64,000 nt of DNA from Alphaproteobacteria bacterium. Its GTDB lineage: Bacteria > Myxococcota_A > UBA796 > GCA-2862545. The stretch lies in assembly GCA_020632925.1 (NCBI GenBank), contig JACKER010000010.1:1-64000 (forward strand). The letters run 5' to 3'. Positions 25,824-33,495 of this stretch are shown piece after piece. The notes beneath the pieces are model-generated. The model made no database searches, was not told where the DNA came from, and was given only the letters and a program-made list of their open reading frames with translations. The translations under genes were made by a program, and so were the position numbers. Position 1 is the stretch's first letter. Every line of letters starts with the position of its first letter.

Positions 25824-26636
25824 TCACTTCTGGACGGTGCGCTTGCTGCCGCCGCCGAGCTTGCTCAACAGCATCGTGATCGGGTCGTAGAACCGGTCGA
25901 CCACGCGCTCCTTCATGGGGATGATGCCGTTGTCCGTGATGTTGATGTGCTCGGGGCACACCTCGGTGCAGCACTTCGTGATGTTGCAGTAGCCCGATCC
26001 CCACTCCTCCTTGAGCTTGGGGATGCGGTCCACCGTGTCCAACGGGTGCATGTCCAGCTGGGCGACACGGATCATGAAGCGCGGACCGATGAAGCCCTGC
26101 GGTGGCTTTCCCGCCGGCTGGGTCGCGGGGGCCTTCTTGTCGTGATCGCGGAGCACGTGGCAGGTGTCCTGGCACAGGAAGCACTCGATGCACTTCCGGA
26201 ACTCCTGGATCCGGTCCACGTCCTTCTGCTTCATCCGGTAGTCGCCCTCGGGGCGCGGCGGCGGCGTGAAGGGCGCGATCTTCTTGTTCTGCTCGTAGTT
26301 CCAGCTCACGTCGGTCGTGAGGTCCCGGATGATCGGGAACGTCTTGAGCGGCTGGACCTGGATGACCTCGTCGGGCGCGTAGTCCCCGAGCCGGGTCATG
26401 CACGCGAGCTTGGGCTTGCCGTTGATCTCCATCGAGCAGGAGCCGCACTTGCCGGCCTTGCAGTTCCACCGGCACGCCATGTCGCCGGCGCCCTCGGCGT
26501 CCCGCTGTGCGCGGTGGACCAGATCGAGCACGACCATGCCCTGGTCGACCTCGACGGTGTACTCCTCGAACTTGCCGCCCGAGGCGTCGCCGCGCCAGGC
26601 ACGCAGGGTCCGCTTCCTCTTCGCAGGCTCAGACAC
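25824..26636 (-). CDS. sdhB: Succinate dehydrogenase iron-sulfur subunit
   Basis: SdhB, the electron-transfer subunit linking the flavoprotein to quinone. 270 aa. The 2Fe-2S cluster ligands are Cys59-x4-Cys64-x2-Cys67-x11-Cys79. The C-terminal ferredoxin domain has CIECFLCQDTC and CCTEVCPEH for the 4Fe-4S and 3Fe-4S clusters. GTG 26636 overlaps the end of sdhA by 8 nt and uses a GGAGG inside sdhA. Gene order sdhC-A-B and sequence style match actinobacterial Sdh1. Confidence 0.95.
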   Translation of the reverse strand: MSEPAKRKRTLRAWRGDASGGKFEEYTVEVDQGMVVLDLVHRAQRDAEGAGDMACRWNCKAGKCGSCSMEINGKPKLACMTRLGDYAPDEVIQVQPLKTFPIIRDLTTDVSWNYEQNKKIAPFTPPPRPEGDYRMKQKDVDRIQEFRKCIECFLCQDTCHVLRDHDKKAPATQPAGKPPQGFIGPRFMIRVAQLDMHPLDTVDRIPKLKEEWGSGYCNITKCCTEVCPEHINITDNGIIPMKERVVDRFYDPITMLLSKLGGGSKRTVQK

Positions 26637-28464
26637 GGCCGGCCTCCACGTCCTCGATGCTCGCGTTCGCGATCTTCTCGAGCTCCGCCGGCCCGGACTG
26701 GCGCTCCACCTTCTGGACCACCATCTCGCCGTCGTCGCCCTTGAAACAGACGATGTTGTACTTGATCCACTCCTTGCGCTCGCCCTGGAAGTCCTCGCGG
26801 GAGTGAGCGCCACGGCTCTCCTCGCGCATCAGGCCGGAGCGCGCGGTCGCCTCGGCGGCCACGAACATGGAGTGGAGGTCGATGGCCTCGGACCAGCCGG
26901 GGTTGTACTGGCTGGTGCCGTGCGCCTTGACGTTCTTCAGGCGCTCGCGGAACTTCGCGATGTCGGCGATGCCCTGGCTCATACCCTCGGCGTCGCGCCA
27001 GATGCCGACGTTGCGGGTCATCGACTCGCGCAGGTCGTCGTGCAGGACGTACGGGTTCTCGCCGTCGGGCCGCATGAGCGGCTCCTTCGCCTGGTCGATG
27101 AGCTGCTTGACGCGCGCCTCGTCCACCTTGGGCAGGCCGGGGTTGGCGTCGATGAACTCCTTGGCGCCCATGCCGGCGCGCCGACCGAAGACCAACAGGT
27201 CGGACAGCGAGTTGCCGCCGAGCCGGTTGGCTCCGTGCAGGCCGGCAGCGACCTCGCCGCAGGCGAACAGGCCGGGGACCTTGGGGCACATCTGCGAGTC
27301 GTGGTCGACCGCGAGGCCACCCATCGCGTAGTGGAAGGTCGGGCCGACCTCCATGGGCTCCTTGGTGATGTCGACCTCCGCCAGCTCCTTGAACTGGTGG
27401 TACATCGAGGGGAGCTTCTTCTTGACGTAGTCCGCGGGGCGGTGGCTGATGTCGAGGAACGCGCCGCCGTGGGGCGAGCCGCGGCCCATCTTGACCTCGT
27501 TGTAGATCGAGCGGGCCACCTCGTCGCGCGTCAGCAGCTCTGGCGGCCGGCGAGCGTCCCGATCACCCTGCAGCCAGCGGAGCGCCTCCTCCTCGGTGTC
27601 CGCCGTCTCCGCGGCGAACTTCTCCGGGATGTACTCGAACATGAAGCGCTTGCCGTCCTTGTTCCGCAGGATGCCGCCCTCGCCGCGGACCCCCTCGGTG
27701 ACGAGCACGCCGGCCACCGACGGCGGCCAGACCATCCCGGTCGGATGGAACTGCGTGAACTCCATGTCCATGAGCTCGGCGCCCACGTCGTAGGCCATGC
27801 GCTGGCCGTCGCCCGTGTACTCCCAGGAGTTCGACGTGATCTTCCAGGCCTTGCCGAAGCCGCCGGTGGCGAAGATCACGGCCTTGGCCCGGAACACCAC
27901 GAAGCGGCCGGTCTCGCGCCAGTACCCGACCATGCCCGCGACGCGGCCGCCGTCCATCATGAGGCCGAGGCCCGTGCACTCCATGTGGACGGAGATGCCC
28001 GAGTGGACGCCCTTGTCCTGCAGGGTGCGGATCAGCTCGAGGCCGGTGCGGTCACCGACGTGCGCCAGGCGCGGGAAGCGGTGGCCGCCGAAGTTCCGCT
28101 GGTTGATGCGGCCGTCGGCGGTGCGGTCGAAGACGGCGCCCCACTCCTCGAGCTCGCGGATGCGCTCGGGCGCCTCCTTGGCGTGCAGCTCGGCCATGCG
28201 CCACTGGTTGAGGAACTTGCCGCCGCGCATCGTGTCGCGGAAGTGGACCTTCCAGTTGTCGCGGCTGTCGGCGTTGCCCAGCGCGGCGGCGGCGCCGCCC
28301 TCGGCCATGACGGTGTGGGCCTTGCCCAGGAGCGACTTGCAGACGACGCCCGTGTCGAGCCCCTGGCGGGAGCACTCGATGGCGGCGCGGAGCCCCGCGC
28401 CACCGGCGCCGACGACGATCACGTCGTGGGTGATGGTCTGCAGCTCGGAGATGTCGAGAGCCAT
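26629..28464 (-). CDS. sdhA: Succinate dehydrogenase flavoprotein subunit
   Basis: SdhA oxidises succinate to fumarate using covalently bound FAD. 611 aa. N-terminal FAD motif VIVVGAGGAGLRAA; the FAD-linking His is His50 in KAHTVMAEGG. Active-site parts include MEFTQFHPTGMV, the HGANRLGGNSLSDLL block, and FPRLAHVGDRTG. ATG 28464 is 10 nt after the sdhC stop. Cytoplasmic face of the inner membrane, in complex with SdhB and SdhC. Fumarate reduction cannot be excluded from sequence alone. Confidence 0.96.
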   Translation of the reverse strand: MALDISELQTITHDVIVVGAGGAGLRAAIECSRQGLDTGVVCKSLLGKAHTVMAEGGAAAALGNADSRDNWKVHFRDTMRGGKFLNQWRMAELHAKEAPERIRELEEWGAVFDRTADGRINQRNFGGHRFPRLAHVGDRTGLELIRTLQDKGVHSGISVHMECTGLGLMMDGGRVAGMVGYWRETGRFVVFRAKAVIFATGGFGKAWKITSNSWEYTGDGQRMAYDVGAELMDMEFTQFHPTGMVWPPSVAGVLVTEGVRGEGGILRNKDGKRFMFEYIPEKFAAETADTEEEALRWLQGDRDARRPPELLTRDEVARSIYNEVKMGRGSPHGGAFLDISHRPADYVKKKLPSMYHQFKELAEVDITKEPMEVGPTFHYAMGGLAVDHDSQMCPKVPGLFACGEVAAGLHGANRLGGNSLSDLLVFGRRAGMGAKEFIDANPGLPKVDEARVKQLIDQAKEPLMRPDGENPYVLHDDLRESMTRNVGIWRDAEGMSQGIADIAKFRERLKNVKAHGTSQYNPGWSEAIDLHSMFVAAEATARSGLMREESRGAHSREDFQGERKEWIKYNIVCFKGDDGEMVVQKVERQSGPAELEKIANASIEDVEAGRV

Positions 28465-28474
28465 TGGGGGCCCC

Positions 28475-29308
28475 TCAGTGGAAGTCGCCGATCCAGGTGA
28501 CCCCGGACCAGGTGTTGATGTCGGGGATGACGCCCATGGACACGGAGCGGATGTAGATGTCGCAGATCGCGATCATGATCAGGGAGGACCAGGCGAACTG
28601 CTGATGACGCTCGTTGAGCCAGGTCACGCGACCCCAGAGGCCGTGCCGCGCCTCGGACGCGCCGTCGCAGGAGAAGCAGTTGAGCTTGCCGCCGACGAGG
28701 TGGCGCCAGGCGTGGCAGCCGAGCGTGTACCCCGTGAGGAGCACGGCGTTCGCGCCGAGCAGCACGGTGCCGAGGCCGATACCGGGCCGGCCGTCGTACC
28801 AGAGGCCCTTGATGGCGTCGAGGTAGAGCAGCGGCAGCAGGGCGATGGCGATGTACAGCGTGTACCGGTGGAGGTTCTGGAAGACGAGCAGGAAGGTCTC
28901 GCCGCGGTAGTCGTGCGGGACGGGACCGACGGCGCAGCCGGGCGGCATGCCGAAGAACGACCGGTAGTACGCCTTGCGGTAGTAGTAGCAGGTCATCCGG
29001 AACATGCCGGGCAGCGCGCCCATCACGAGCGCCGGCGGGAAGAAGGCCGGCCAGGAGTCGGGCCAGAACCCGAACCAGGCGTACCCCGGCGACATGTCGG
29101 TGACCGACGCGGGATGCTCGTAGGCGATGTAGAACGGGGAGATGTACGGGCCGGCCGAGTAGTACTTCCCCTGCGCGGCTGCGAAGGCGTAGTACACGAG
29201 CCACAGGGACAGGATCCCGGCCGTCAGCGCGGGGCCCTGCCACCACGCGTCCTTGCGCATGGTGGCGCCGAGTCCCTGCACGTGCCCGCCGGTTGAGGCA
29301 TTCGCCAT
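28475..29308 (-). CDS. sdhC: Succinate dehydrogenase membrane subunit, Sdh1 type
   Basis: A 277-aa membrane anchor with about five helices, resembling the single large subunit of mycobacterial Sdh1 rather than the two small SdhC/SdhD. Between helices lies Cys198-His199, His203 and Cys211-x2-Cys214. Mycobacterial Sdh1 is reported to carry a membrane-embedded Rieske-type 2Fe-2S cluster in place of haem, and this Cys/His group is a candidate for the same. ATG 29308 follows AGGAGG. A TACCCT hexamer upstream is a plausible -10 for the operon. Confidence 0.85.
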   Translation of the reverse strand: MANASTGGHVQGLGATMRKDAWWQGPALTAGILSLWLVYYAFAAAQGKYYSAGPYISPFYIAYEHPASVTDMSPGYAWFGFWPDSWPAFFPPALVMGALPGMFRMTCYYYRKAYYRSFFGMPPGCAVGPVPHDYRGETFLLVFQNLHRYTLYIAIALLPLLYLDAIKGLWYDGRPGIGLGTVLLGANAVLLTGYTLGCHAWRHLVGGKLNCFSCDGASEARHGLWGRVTWLNERHQQFAWSSLIMIAICDIYIRSVSMGVIPDINTWSGVTWIGDFH

Positions 29309-29451
29309 CGGGTCCTCCTGGAGGGACGCGAGGGTAACCTCAGGGACCCGACGCGGCTCCCCACCGGGCTCCAGAACCCGCTCGGCCGCCCCGTATGGAG
29401 CGTGTCACGCGACGTTGCGACCGTTGCATCCCTTCGCTGCGCCGACGATCG

Positions 29452-29706
29452 TCAACAGCCGCCAGTGTGGACGCAGCGGGGCCCCGTGTGCCGACCGGTG
29501 TGCGTGTCGGTGTCGGCATCCGTGTCCGCGTCCGTGTCGGCGTCGGTGTCCGTGTCGCTGTCCGTGTCCGCATCCGTGTCGGTGTCCGCATCCGTGTCGG
29601 TGTCCGCGTCGCCGTCGTCCAGTTGGTCCGGTGGCACACCCTTGTCCACCGTGGTGGACGTGGAGCAGGCAGCAGCGACGACGACGAGCAACGACAACCA
29701 ACGCAT
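29452..29706 (-). CDS. Short lipoprotein with Asp-Thr/Asp-Ala repeats
   Basis: An 84-aa lipoprotein: lipobox VVAAAC (Cys14), then a linker and about 17 Asp-Thr/Asp-Ala dipeptides, ending abruptly with HTGGC. The linker matches those of the two larger lipoproteins at 3-5 kb but no folded domain follows, so it may be a truncated relative or a bare surface filament. ATG 29706 follows GAGGTG. The opposite-strand frame reads as Val/Ser repeats and is a shadow. It lies upstream of sdhC on the same strand. Confidence 0.6.
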   Translation of the reverse strand: MRWLSLLVVVAAACSTSTTVDKGVPPDQLDDGDADTDTDADTDTDADTDSDTDTDADTDADTDADTDTHTGRHTGPRCVHTGGC

Positions 29707-29806
29707 GGGCACCTCGCCACGATGGTAGCCGGCCGTTCTCGAAGCCGCTCGACGCTGTGGTGCCGGCAAGGTGCCGGCAGGGTGTCGTCAGGGCAGGGTA
29801 CCGCCA

Positions 29807-29907
29807 GGTGTCAGGACTTGATGATTGATCATTGTTTGCTCGATTCACCTGGTTTCACCGTCCGACGACCCACGCGCGGAAATGATCAATGATCACGTCC
29901 TGACACC
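29807..29907. repeat. Inverted-repeat element, family of GGTGTCAGGAC ends
   Basis: The left arm (29807-29852) starts GGTGTCAGGACTTGATGATT; the right arm (29878-29907) read on the minus strand starts GGTGTCAGGACGTGATCATT. The two arms pair with a few mismatches around a short loop. The same sequence recurs three times at 63.2-63.7 kb. No transposase is enclosed, so this is a non-autonomous element or paired REP-like repeat. Confidence 0.7.
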
Positions 29908-29950
29908 TGGTTGACGGGGCAAGCGTCCACCTGGTTGACGGGGCAAGCGT
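29905..29950 (+). repeat. Tandem 22-bp direct repeat
   Basis: ACCTGGTTGACGGGGCAAGC plus GT occurs at 29905-29926 and again at 29929-29950, with a shortened third start (ACCTGGTTGA) at 29960-29969. It abuts the inverted repeat. Confidence 0.75.
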
Positions 29951-30079
29951 CGACCTCGAACCTGGTTGAGCTGAGGGTGGATGAGGCGTGTTAGCATGCG
30001 GGTCTGGGTGAACCCTGTCCGCTTCCCGCTGATCCCCCCGAGCGCCCGCTCGCCTCCCCTCGCTCTCCCCGGAGTCCCC

Positions 30080-31531
30080 ATGCTGCTCCTCTCGGTCGCC
30101 GTGTCGGCGCACGCCCAGGACGTACGCTTCGACGGTCAGGTCTTCCGCCCGTCGGCGGACGCGACCCGCACCCTGTGGGTGGAGGACACCCACGCCGCAC
30201 CCGACGGCTACGGCACCGCCCGGGCCTACGTCCAGGGCGCCCTGGCCCCCGTGCGATGGACCGGGGAGGACGGGCAGACCGATCGGCTCGTGTCCGGCCT
30301 CGTGGGCACCGACGTGCTCGGCGCCTTCTCCTGGGGTGGGCTGCGGCTCGGCGCACACCTTCCCGTCTACGCGTACACGGGTGGCTCGCTCGACGCCGAC
30401 CAGCCCGGTCTCGGGGACCTCGCGCTCGATCTCAAGGGCCACCTCCTCGACCGCGATCGGGCCCCCGTCGGGCTCTCGCTGATGGGACGGCTCATGCTCC
30501 CGACCGCGTCGGTCGAGGTTCCGCTCGGCAGCTCGGGGATGGGCTGGGAGCTCACGGCGGTGGTCGACCAGGAGGTGGACCGCTTCCTCGTCGCCGCCAA
30601 CCTCGGCACCCGGGGGCTCCCCCGCGCCGAGTTCCAGGACATGGTGTGGGACGACCAGGTCTTCGGGCGCATCGGCGCCGGGTACGCCTTCCTCGACGGG
30701 GCGGGCGCCTCGCTCGAGCTGGCGGCGCAGACCAACTGGGCCAGCGGCCGCAACCCCGCGGGGACCGCCGCCGAGCTGATGGGCGGCGGGTTCGGCCGGA
30801 TCCGCGAGGACGTGCTCCTCCGGGGTGGCGTGTCCGTCGGCCTGTCGCGCAGCCCCGGCGCGCCGATCGGCCGGCTGGTGGTCGGTGCCAGCTTCGAGCC
30901 CGACGCCTTCCCCGATCGCGACGCCGACGGCATCGTCGATCGCGACGACTGGTGTCCGGACGAGCCCGAGGATCCCGACGGGTTCGAGGACTTCGACGGC
31001 TGCCTCGACCGCTCCACCACCGCTCGGCTCGCCGTGGTGGCGCCCGACGGCGCCCCGGTGGAGGGCGTGATCGAGCTCGACGGCCCCGAGCACGTCACCC
31101 TCGCGCCCGGGGACGAGGTCGTCACCCTGCACCCGGGCACGTACCGCGCCACCGTGACGGCGAGCGGCTTCGTGACCTGGTCCGGCGACCTCGACCTCGG
31201 GTTCGAGCAGGCACGCACCCTCCAGATCCCCCTCGTCCCCCACGCGGGCTCCGTCAGCGTGTGGGCCGTGGACCAGGACGGCGAGCCCGTCGAAGCCTCG
31301 GTCAGCGTCAGCGGGGCCGCCTCCGTCGCGGCGGACGGCACCCCGATCGAGGTGCTGGCCGGCGAGCACGGGCTGGTCATCGTCGCTCCGGGGTTCGCCG
31401 CCGTCGCCACCTCGATCGACGTCGGCTTCGGCGAGTCGCGAGAGCTCCCCGTCGTCCTCGTGCCGACCACCTCGGACGACGACGCTGCCGAGCCCCCGCT
31501 CTCCCCCGACACCCGGATCGGGCGTCGGTGA
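30080..31531 (+). CDS. Outer-membrane protein with TSP3 repeats and PEGA-like domains
   Basis: A 483-aa exported protein. After a short signal (LLLSVAVSAHAQ) come about 250 residues of beta-barrel-like sequence, then a calcium-binding thrombospondin type 3 repeat (RDADGIVDRDDWCPDEPEDP, then DFDGC). Two carboxypeptidase-regulatory/PEGA-like beta modules follow (GAPVEGVIELDGP; GEPVEASVSVSGA). It resembles OmpA-type proteins with the peptidoglycan domain replaced by PEGA-like modules. ATG 30080 has GGAG 5 nt upstream; ATG 29996 and 29981 lie at or before the likely promoter. It ends in a GTGA overlap with the next small gene. Confidence 0.7.
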   Translation: MLLLSVAVSAHAQDVRFDGQVFRPSADATRTLWVEDTHAAPDGYGTARAYVQGALAPVRWTGEDGQTDRLVSGLVGTDVLGAFSWGGLRLGAHLPVYAYTGGSLDADQPGLGDLALDLKGHLLDRDRAPVGLSLMGRLMLPTASVEVPLGSSGMGWELTAVVDQEVDRFLVAANLGTRGLPRAEFQDMVWDDQVFGRIGAGYAFLDGAGASLELAAQTNWASGRNPAGTAAELMGGGFGRIREDVLLRGGVSVGLSRSPGAPIGRLVVGASFEPDAFPDRDADGIVDRDDWCPDEPEDPDGFEDFDGCLDRSTTARLAVVAPDGAPVEGVIELDGPEHVTLAPGDEVVTLHPGTYRATVTASGFVTWSGDLDLGFEQARTLQIPLVPHAGSVSVWAVDQDGEPVEASVSVSGAASVAADGTPIEVLAGEHGLVIVAPGFAAVATSIDVGFGESRELPVVLVPTTSDDDAAEPPLSPDTRIGRR

Positions 31532-31779
31532 GGTCCGATCGCCAGCGCCTGATCCTGGCGGGACTGGCGTCGGTGACCCTGGGGTTGGCGCCCTTCGCCC
31601 CGGAACCCCACGTCGTCGGCAAGATCCGGTGGGTCGCCGGCGGCGCCGTGGGCATGGGCGCGATGGACTGGGGGGACCTGCTGCTGCACGGCGCGCCCTG
31701 GGCCTGGCTCCTGTTCGAGCTCGCCCTGGTCGTCCGCGATCGCCTGCGACCTCCGGCCGACGCGCCCCCCTCGCCGTAG
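31528..31779 (+). CDS. Small conserved membrane protein
   Basis: An 83-aa protein with one or two hydrophobic helices and the conserved pattern LGLAPFAPEPHVVGKIRW, then MDWGDLLLHGAPWAWLLFEL. This small family is widespread and often labelled RND transporter in databases, though it is far too short to be one. GTG 31528 overlaps the stop of the outer-membrane protein gene (GTGA). True function unknown. Confidence 0.7.
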   Translation: MRSDRQRLILAGLASVTLGLAPFAPEPHVVGKIRWVAGGAVGMGAMDWGDLLLHGAPWAWLLFELALVVRDRLRPPADAPPSP

Positions 31780-31792
31780 GTACGTGGGGAGC

Positions 31793-32389
31793 ATGAAGCT
31801 GCTCGTCTACGACCGCACGTGCACCCGCAGCGGGCTGACGGCCTCCTGGATCGCCGGCGCGGCGCTGTACGCGGCGATCGGTCGGATCGACGCCGCCAAG
31901 GGTGCTGCTTCCTGGAGCGAGGCGCTGGGCTGGCTCGCGACCGTGCGGCCCGACGAGCCGATCGACGAGATCCAGTACTGGGGGCACGGCCGGTGGGGAC
32001 GCGCGCTCATCGACCAGGACGTGCTGGACGGGGCGGCCCTACGACGCGGGCACGCGCTGAACGAGCTCCTCGCCGCCGTCCGCTCCAGGCTCGCGCCGGA
32101 GGCGACCTGGTGGTTCCGCACCTGTGAGACGATCGGCGCGGACGTGGGCCGACGCTTCACCGCCGACCTCGCCGACCACCTGGGGGTCGCGGTCGCGGGC
32201 CACACCTACGTGATCGGGCCGTTCCAGAGCGGCCTGCACCAGCTCCGGCCGGGCGCGGAGCCCCACTGGGCGCCCGACGAGGGGCTGTCCGAGGGCACGC
32301 CGTCCCGCCCGGTGCGCGCGCGCTGGTCACGCTTGGGCGAGCCCAACACGATCACCTGCCTCCACGGGCGCGTGCCGACCGGCTGGTAG
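31793..32389 (+). CDS. Unknown protein, possible caspase-fold (HG...C) hydrolase
   Basis: A 198-aa soluble protein. IQYWGHGRWGRALI (His65 in GHG) and WWFRTCETIGADVG (Cys111) are spaced and placed as the His/Cys dyad of caspase-like and DUF4347-type folds, each at the end of a predicted beta strand. That is pattern recognition only. ATG 31793 has GGGGAG very close; GTG 31784 is an alternative. Its 3' end is 6 nt from the convergent pseudokinase gene. No other function is evident. Confidence 0.5.
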   Translation: MKLLVYDRTCTRSGLTASWIAGAALYAAIGRIDAAKGAASWSEALGWLATVRPDEPIDEIQYWGHGRWGRALIDQDVLDGAALRRGHALNELLAAVRSRLAPEATWWFRTCETIGADVGRRFTADLADHLGVAVAGHTYVIGPFQSGLHQLRPGAEPHWAPDEGLSEGTPSRPVRARWSRLGEPNTITCLHGRVPTGW

Positions 32390-32395
32390 CCTGCG

Positions 32396-33403
32396 TCAAC
32401 CCATCACGAGCCAGCCGACGACGGCCAGCAGGATGAGCGGCACCAGGAGCCACAGCGGCGATGGCCGACCCTCCTCTTCGTGATGATGCTCCTCGTTCTC
32501 CGTCACCAAGGTGGCCTCCGCTCCGGTGGCGAGGACCCAGTCGCGCTGCGGCACGATCGCCAGCGGCTCGAGCGCCCTCACCAGATCATCTACCGTATCG
32601 AACCGCTGCGAGGGATCCTTCGCGAGGCAGCGCAGCACGACCTCCTCGAGCCCGGGCGGAACGCGCAGGCGCGGCGCGTACTGGCCCAGCGCGGGAGGCT
32701 CGGCGCCGATCTGCGCGGCGATCACCACCTCGTCGCGTCCTTCGAACGGAAACCGGCCCACGAGCAGCCGATAGAGCAGCAGGCCCAGCGCGTACACGTC
32801 GGTCTGCTCCGTGGACCCCTCGACCCGCAGGAGCTCCGGCGCGCTCGTCGTCGGGCTCGGCGCCTGCTCGAAGCTCGCGATCCAGTACCGCTCGCGCCCC
32901 CGGTCGTCGCGGCCCACCAGGATGTGGTCCGGATGCAGATCCTCGACCACCACCCCCGCTCTGTGGCACGCCGCCACCGCGCCGCACAGCTCCAAGACCG
33001 CCGCGACCGCACGAGGAGGCGTGAAGCGGGTCCAATACAGCACCTTGGACAGGGACGCGCCCTCGACGTGGTCCAGGACCAACGCATACCCGTCGTCCAT
33101 CGGACCCGCCGCCACCAGGCCCACGATGCCCGGCACGCCCGAAGGCTCGTGCTCGCGGATCCGCCGGAGGGACTCCTCCGCACGCAGGATCCGCTCCATG
33201 GCTCCCTCGGAGCGCGCCAGCCGCACGACCACCGGGCGCCGCGTCTCGCGCTCCCGCGCCAGCCAGACCTCCTCCTCCGTCGAGGCCACGAGCTCGCGAC
33301 GTAGTTGGAAGCCTTCCAGCACCCACCCGCCCGAGCCGACCCTTTGCCGGGCGACGCGTTCGGAGGCTCCCTCGGGTGTCGGGACCGGCCGCCGTGCGTC
33401 CAA
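32396..33403 (-). CDS. Tail-anchored Ser/Thr pseudokinase
   Basis: A 335-aa protein with a protein-kinase fold followed by a His/Glu-rich linker and a C-terminal membrane helix (PLWLLVPLILLAVVGWLV). Key catalytic positions are changed: the beta-3 Lys is Arg61 (VVVRLAR), HRDLKPxN reads VEDLHPDH (153-160), and DFG reads ASF (176-178). The fold itself is clear from DVYALGLLLYRLLVGRFPF and CLAKDPSQRF. So it is probably a scaffold or sensor rather than an active kinase. TTG 33403 follows GAGGAGGGG. Divergent from recQ. Confidence 0.8.
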   Translation of the reverse strand: MDARRPVPTPEGASERVARQRVGSGGWVLEGFQLRRELVASTEEEVWLARERETRRPVVVRLARSEGAMERILRAEESLRRIREHEPSGVPGIVGLVAAGPMDDGYALVLDHVEGASLSKVLYWTRFTPPRAVAAVLELCGAVAACHRAGVVVEDLHPDHILVGRDDRGRERYWIASFEQAPSPTTSAPELLRVEGSTEQTDVYALGLLLYRLLVGRFPFEGRDEVVIAAQIGAEPPALGQYAPRLRVPPGLEEVVLRCLAKDPSQRFDTVDDLVRALEPLAIVPQRDWVLATGAEATLVTENEEHHHEEEGRPSPLWLLVPLILLAVVGWLVMG

Positions 33404-33483
33404 CGATCCCCCCTCCTCAGTGTGCCCGAGGAAATCCGAAGCCGGTAGATCTTTCGTCGCTGGTCGCCGTGGATCGGCCAGGG

Positions 33484-33489
33484 TAGGTC
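33484..33489 (+). promoter_or_regulatory. -10-like box before recQ
   Basis: TAGGTC ends 6 nt before ATG 33496, the same geometry as the TANNNT boxes before other genes here, though the last base is C. Confidence 0.3.
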
Positions 33490-33495
33490 GCGCCC

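Larger units (their letters stand above)
29707..30079. other. Intergenic region with inverted and tandem repeats
   Basis: No gene is supported here. It holds an inverted repeat at 29807-29907, a tandem 22-bp repeat at 29905-29950, and near 29966-29997 a possible promoter (TTGAGC then TAGCAT) for the outer-membrane protein gene starting at 30080. Confidence 0.6.

Noticed and set aside
29402..29728. Plus-strand frame with Val-Ser-Ala repeats
   Set aside because: It is the reverse of the Asp-Thr/Asp-Ala linker; the minus strand has a lipobox and GAGGTG ribosome site.
31528..31779. RND transporter label for the 83-aa protein
   Set aside because: The family carries that name in databases, but RND pumps are about 1000 aa with 12 helices; this has one or two.
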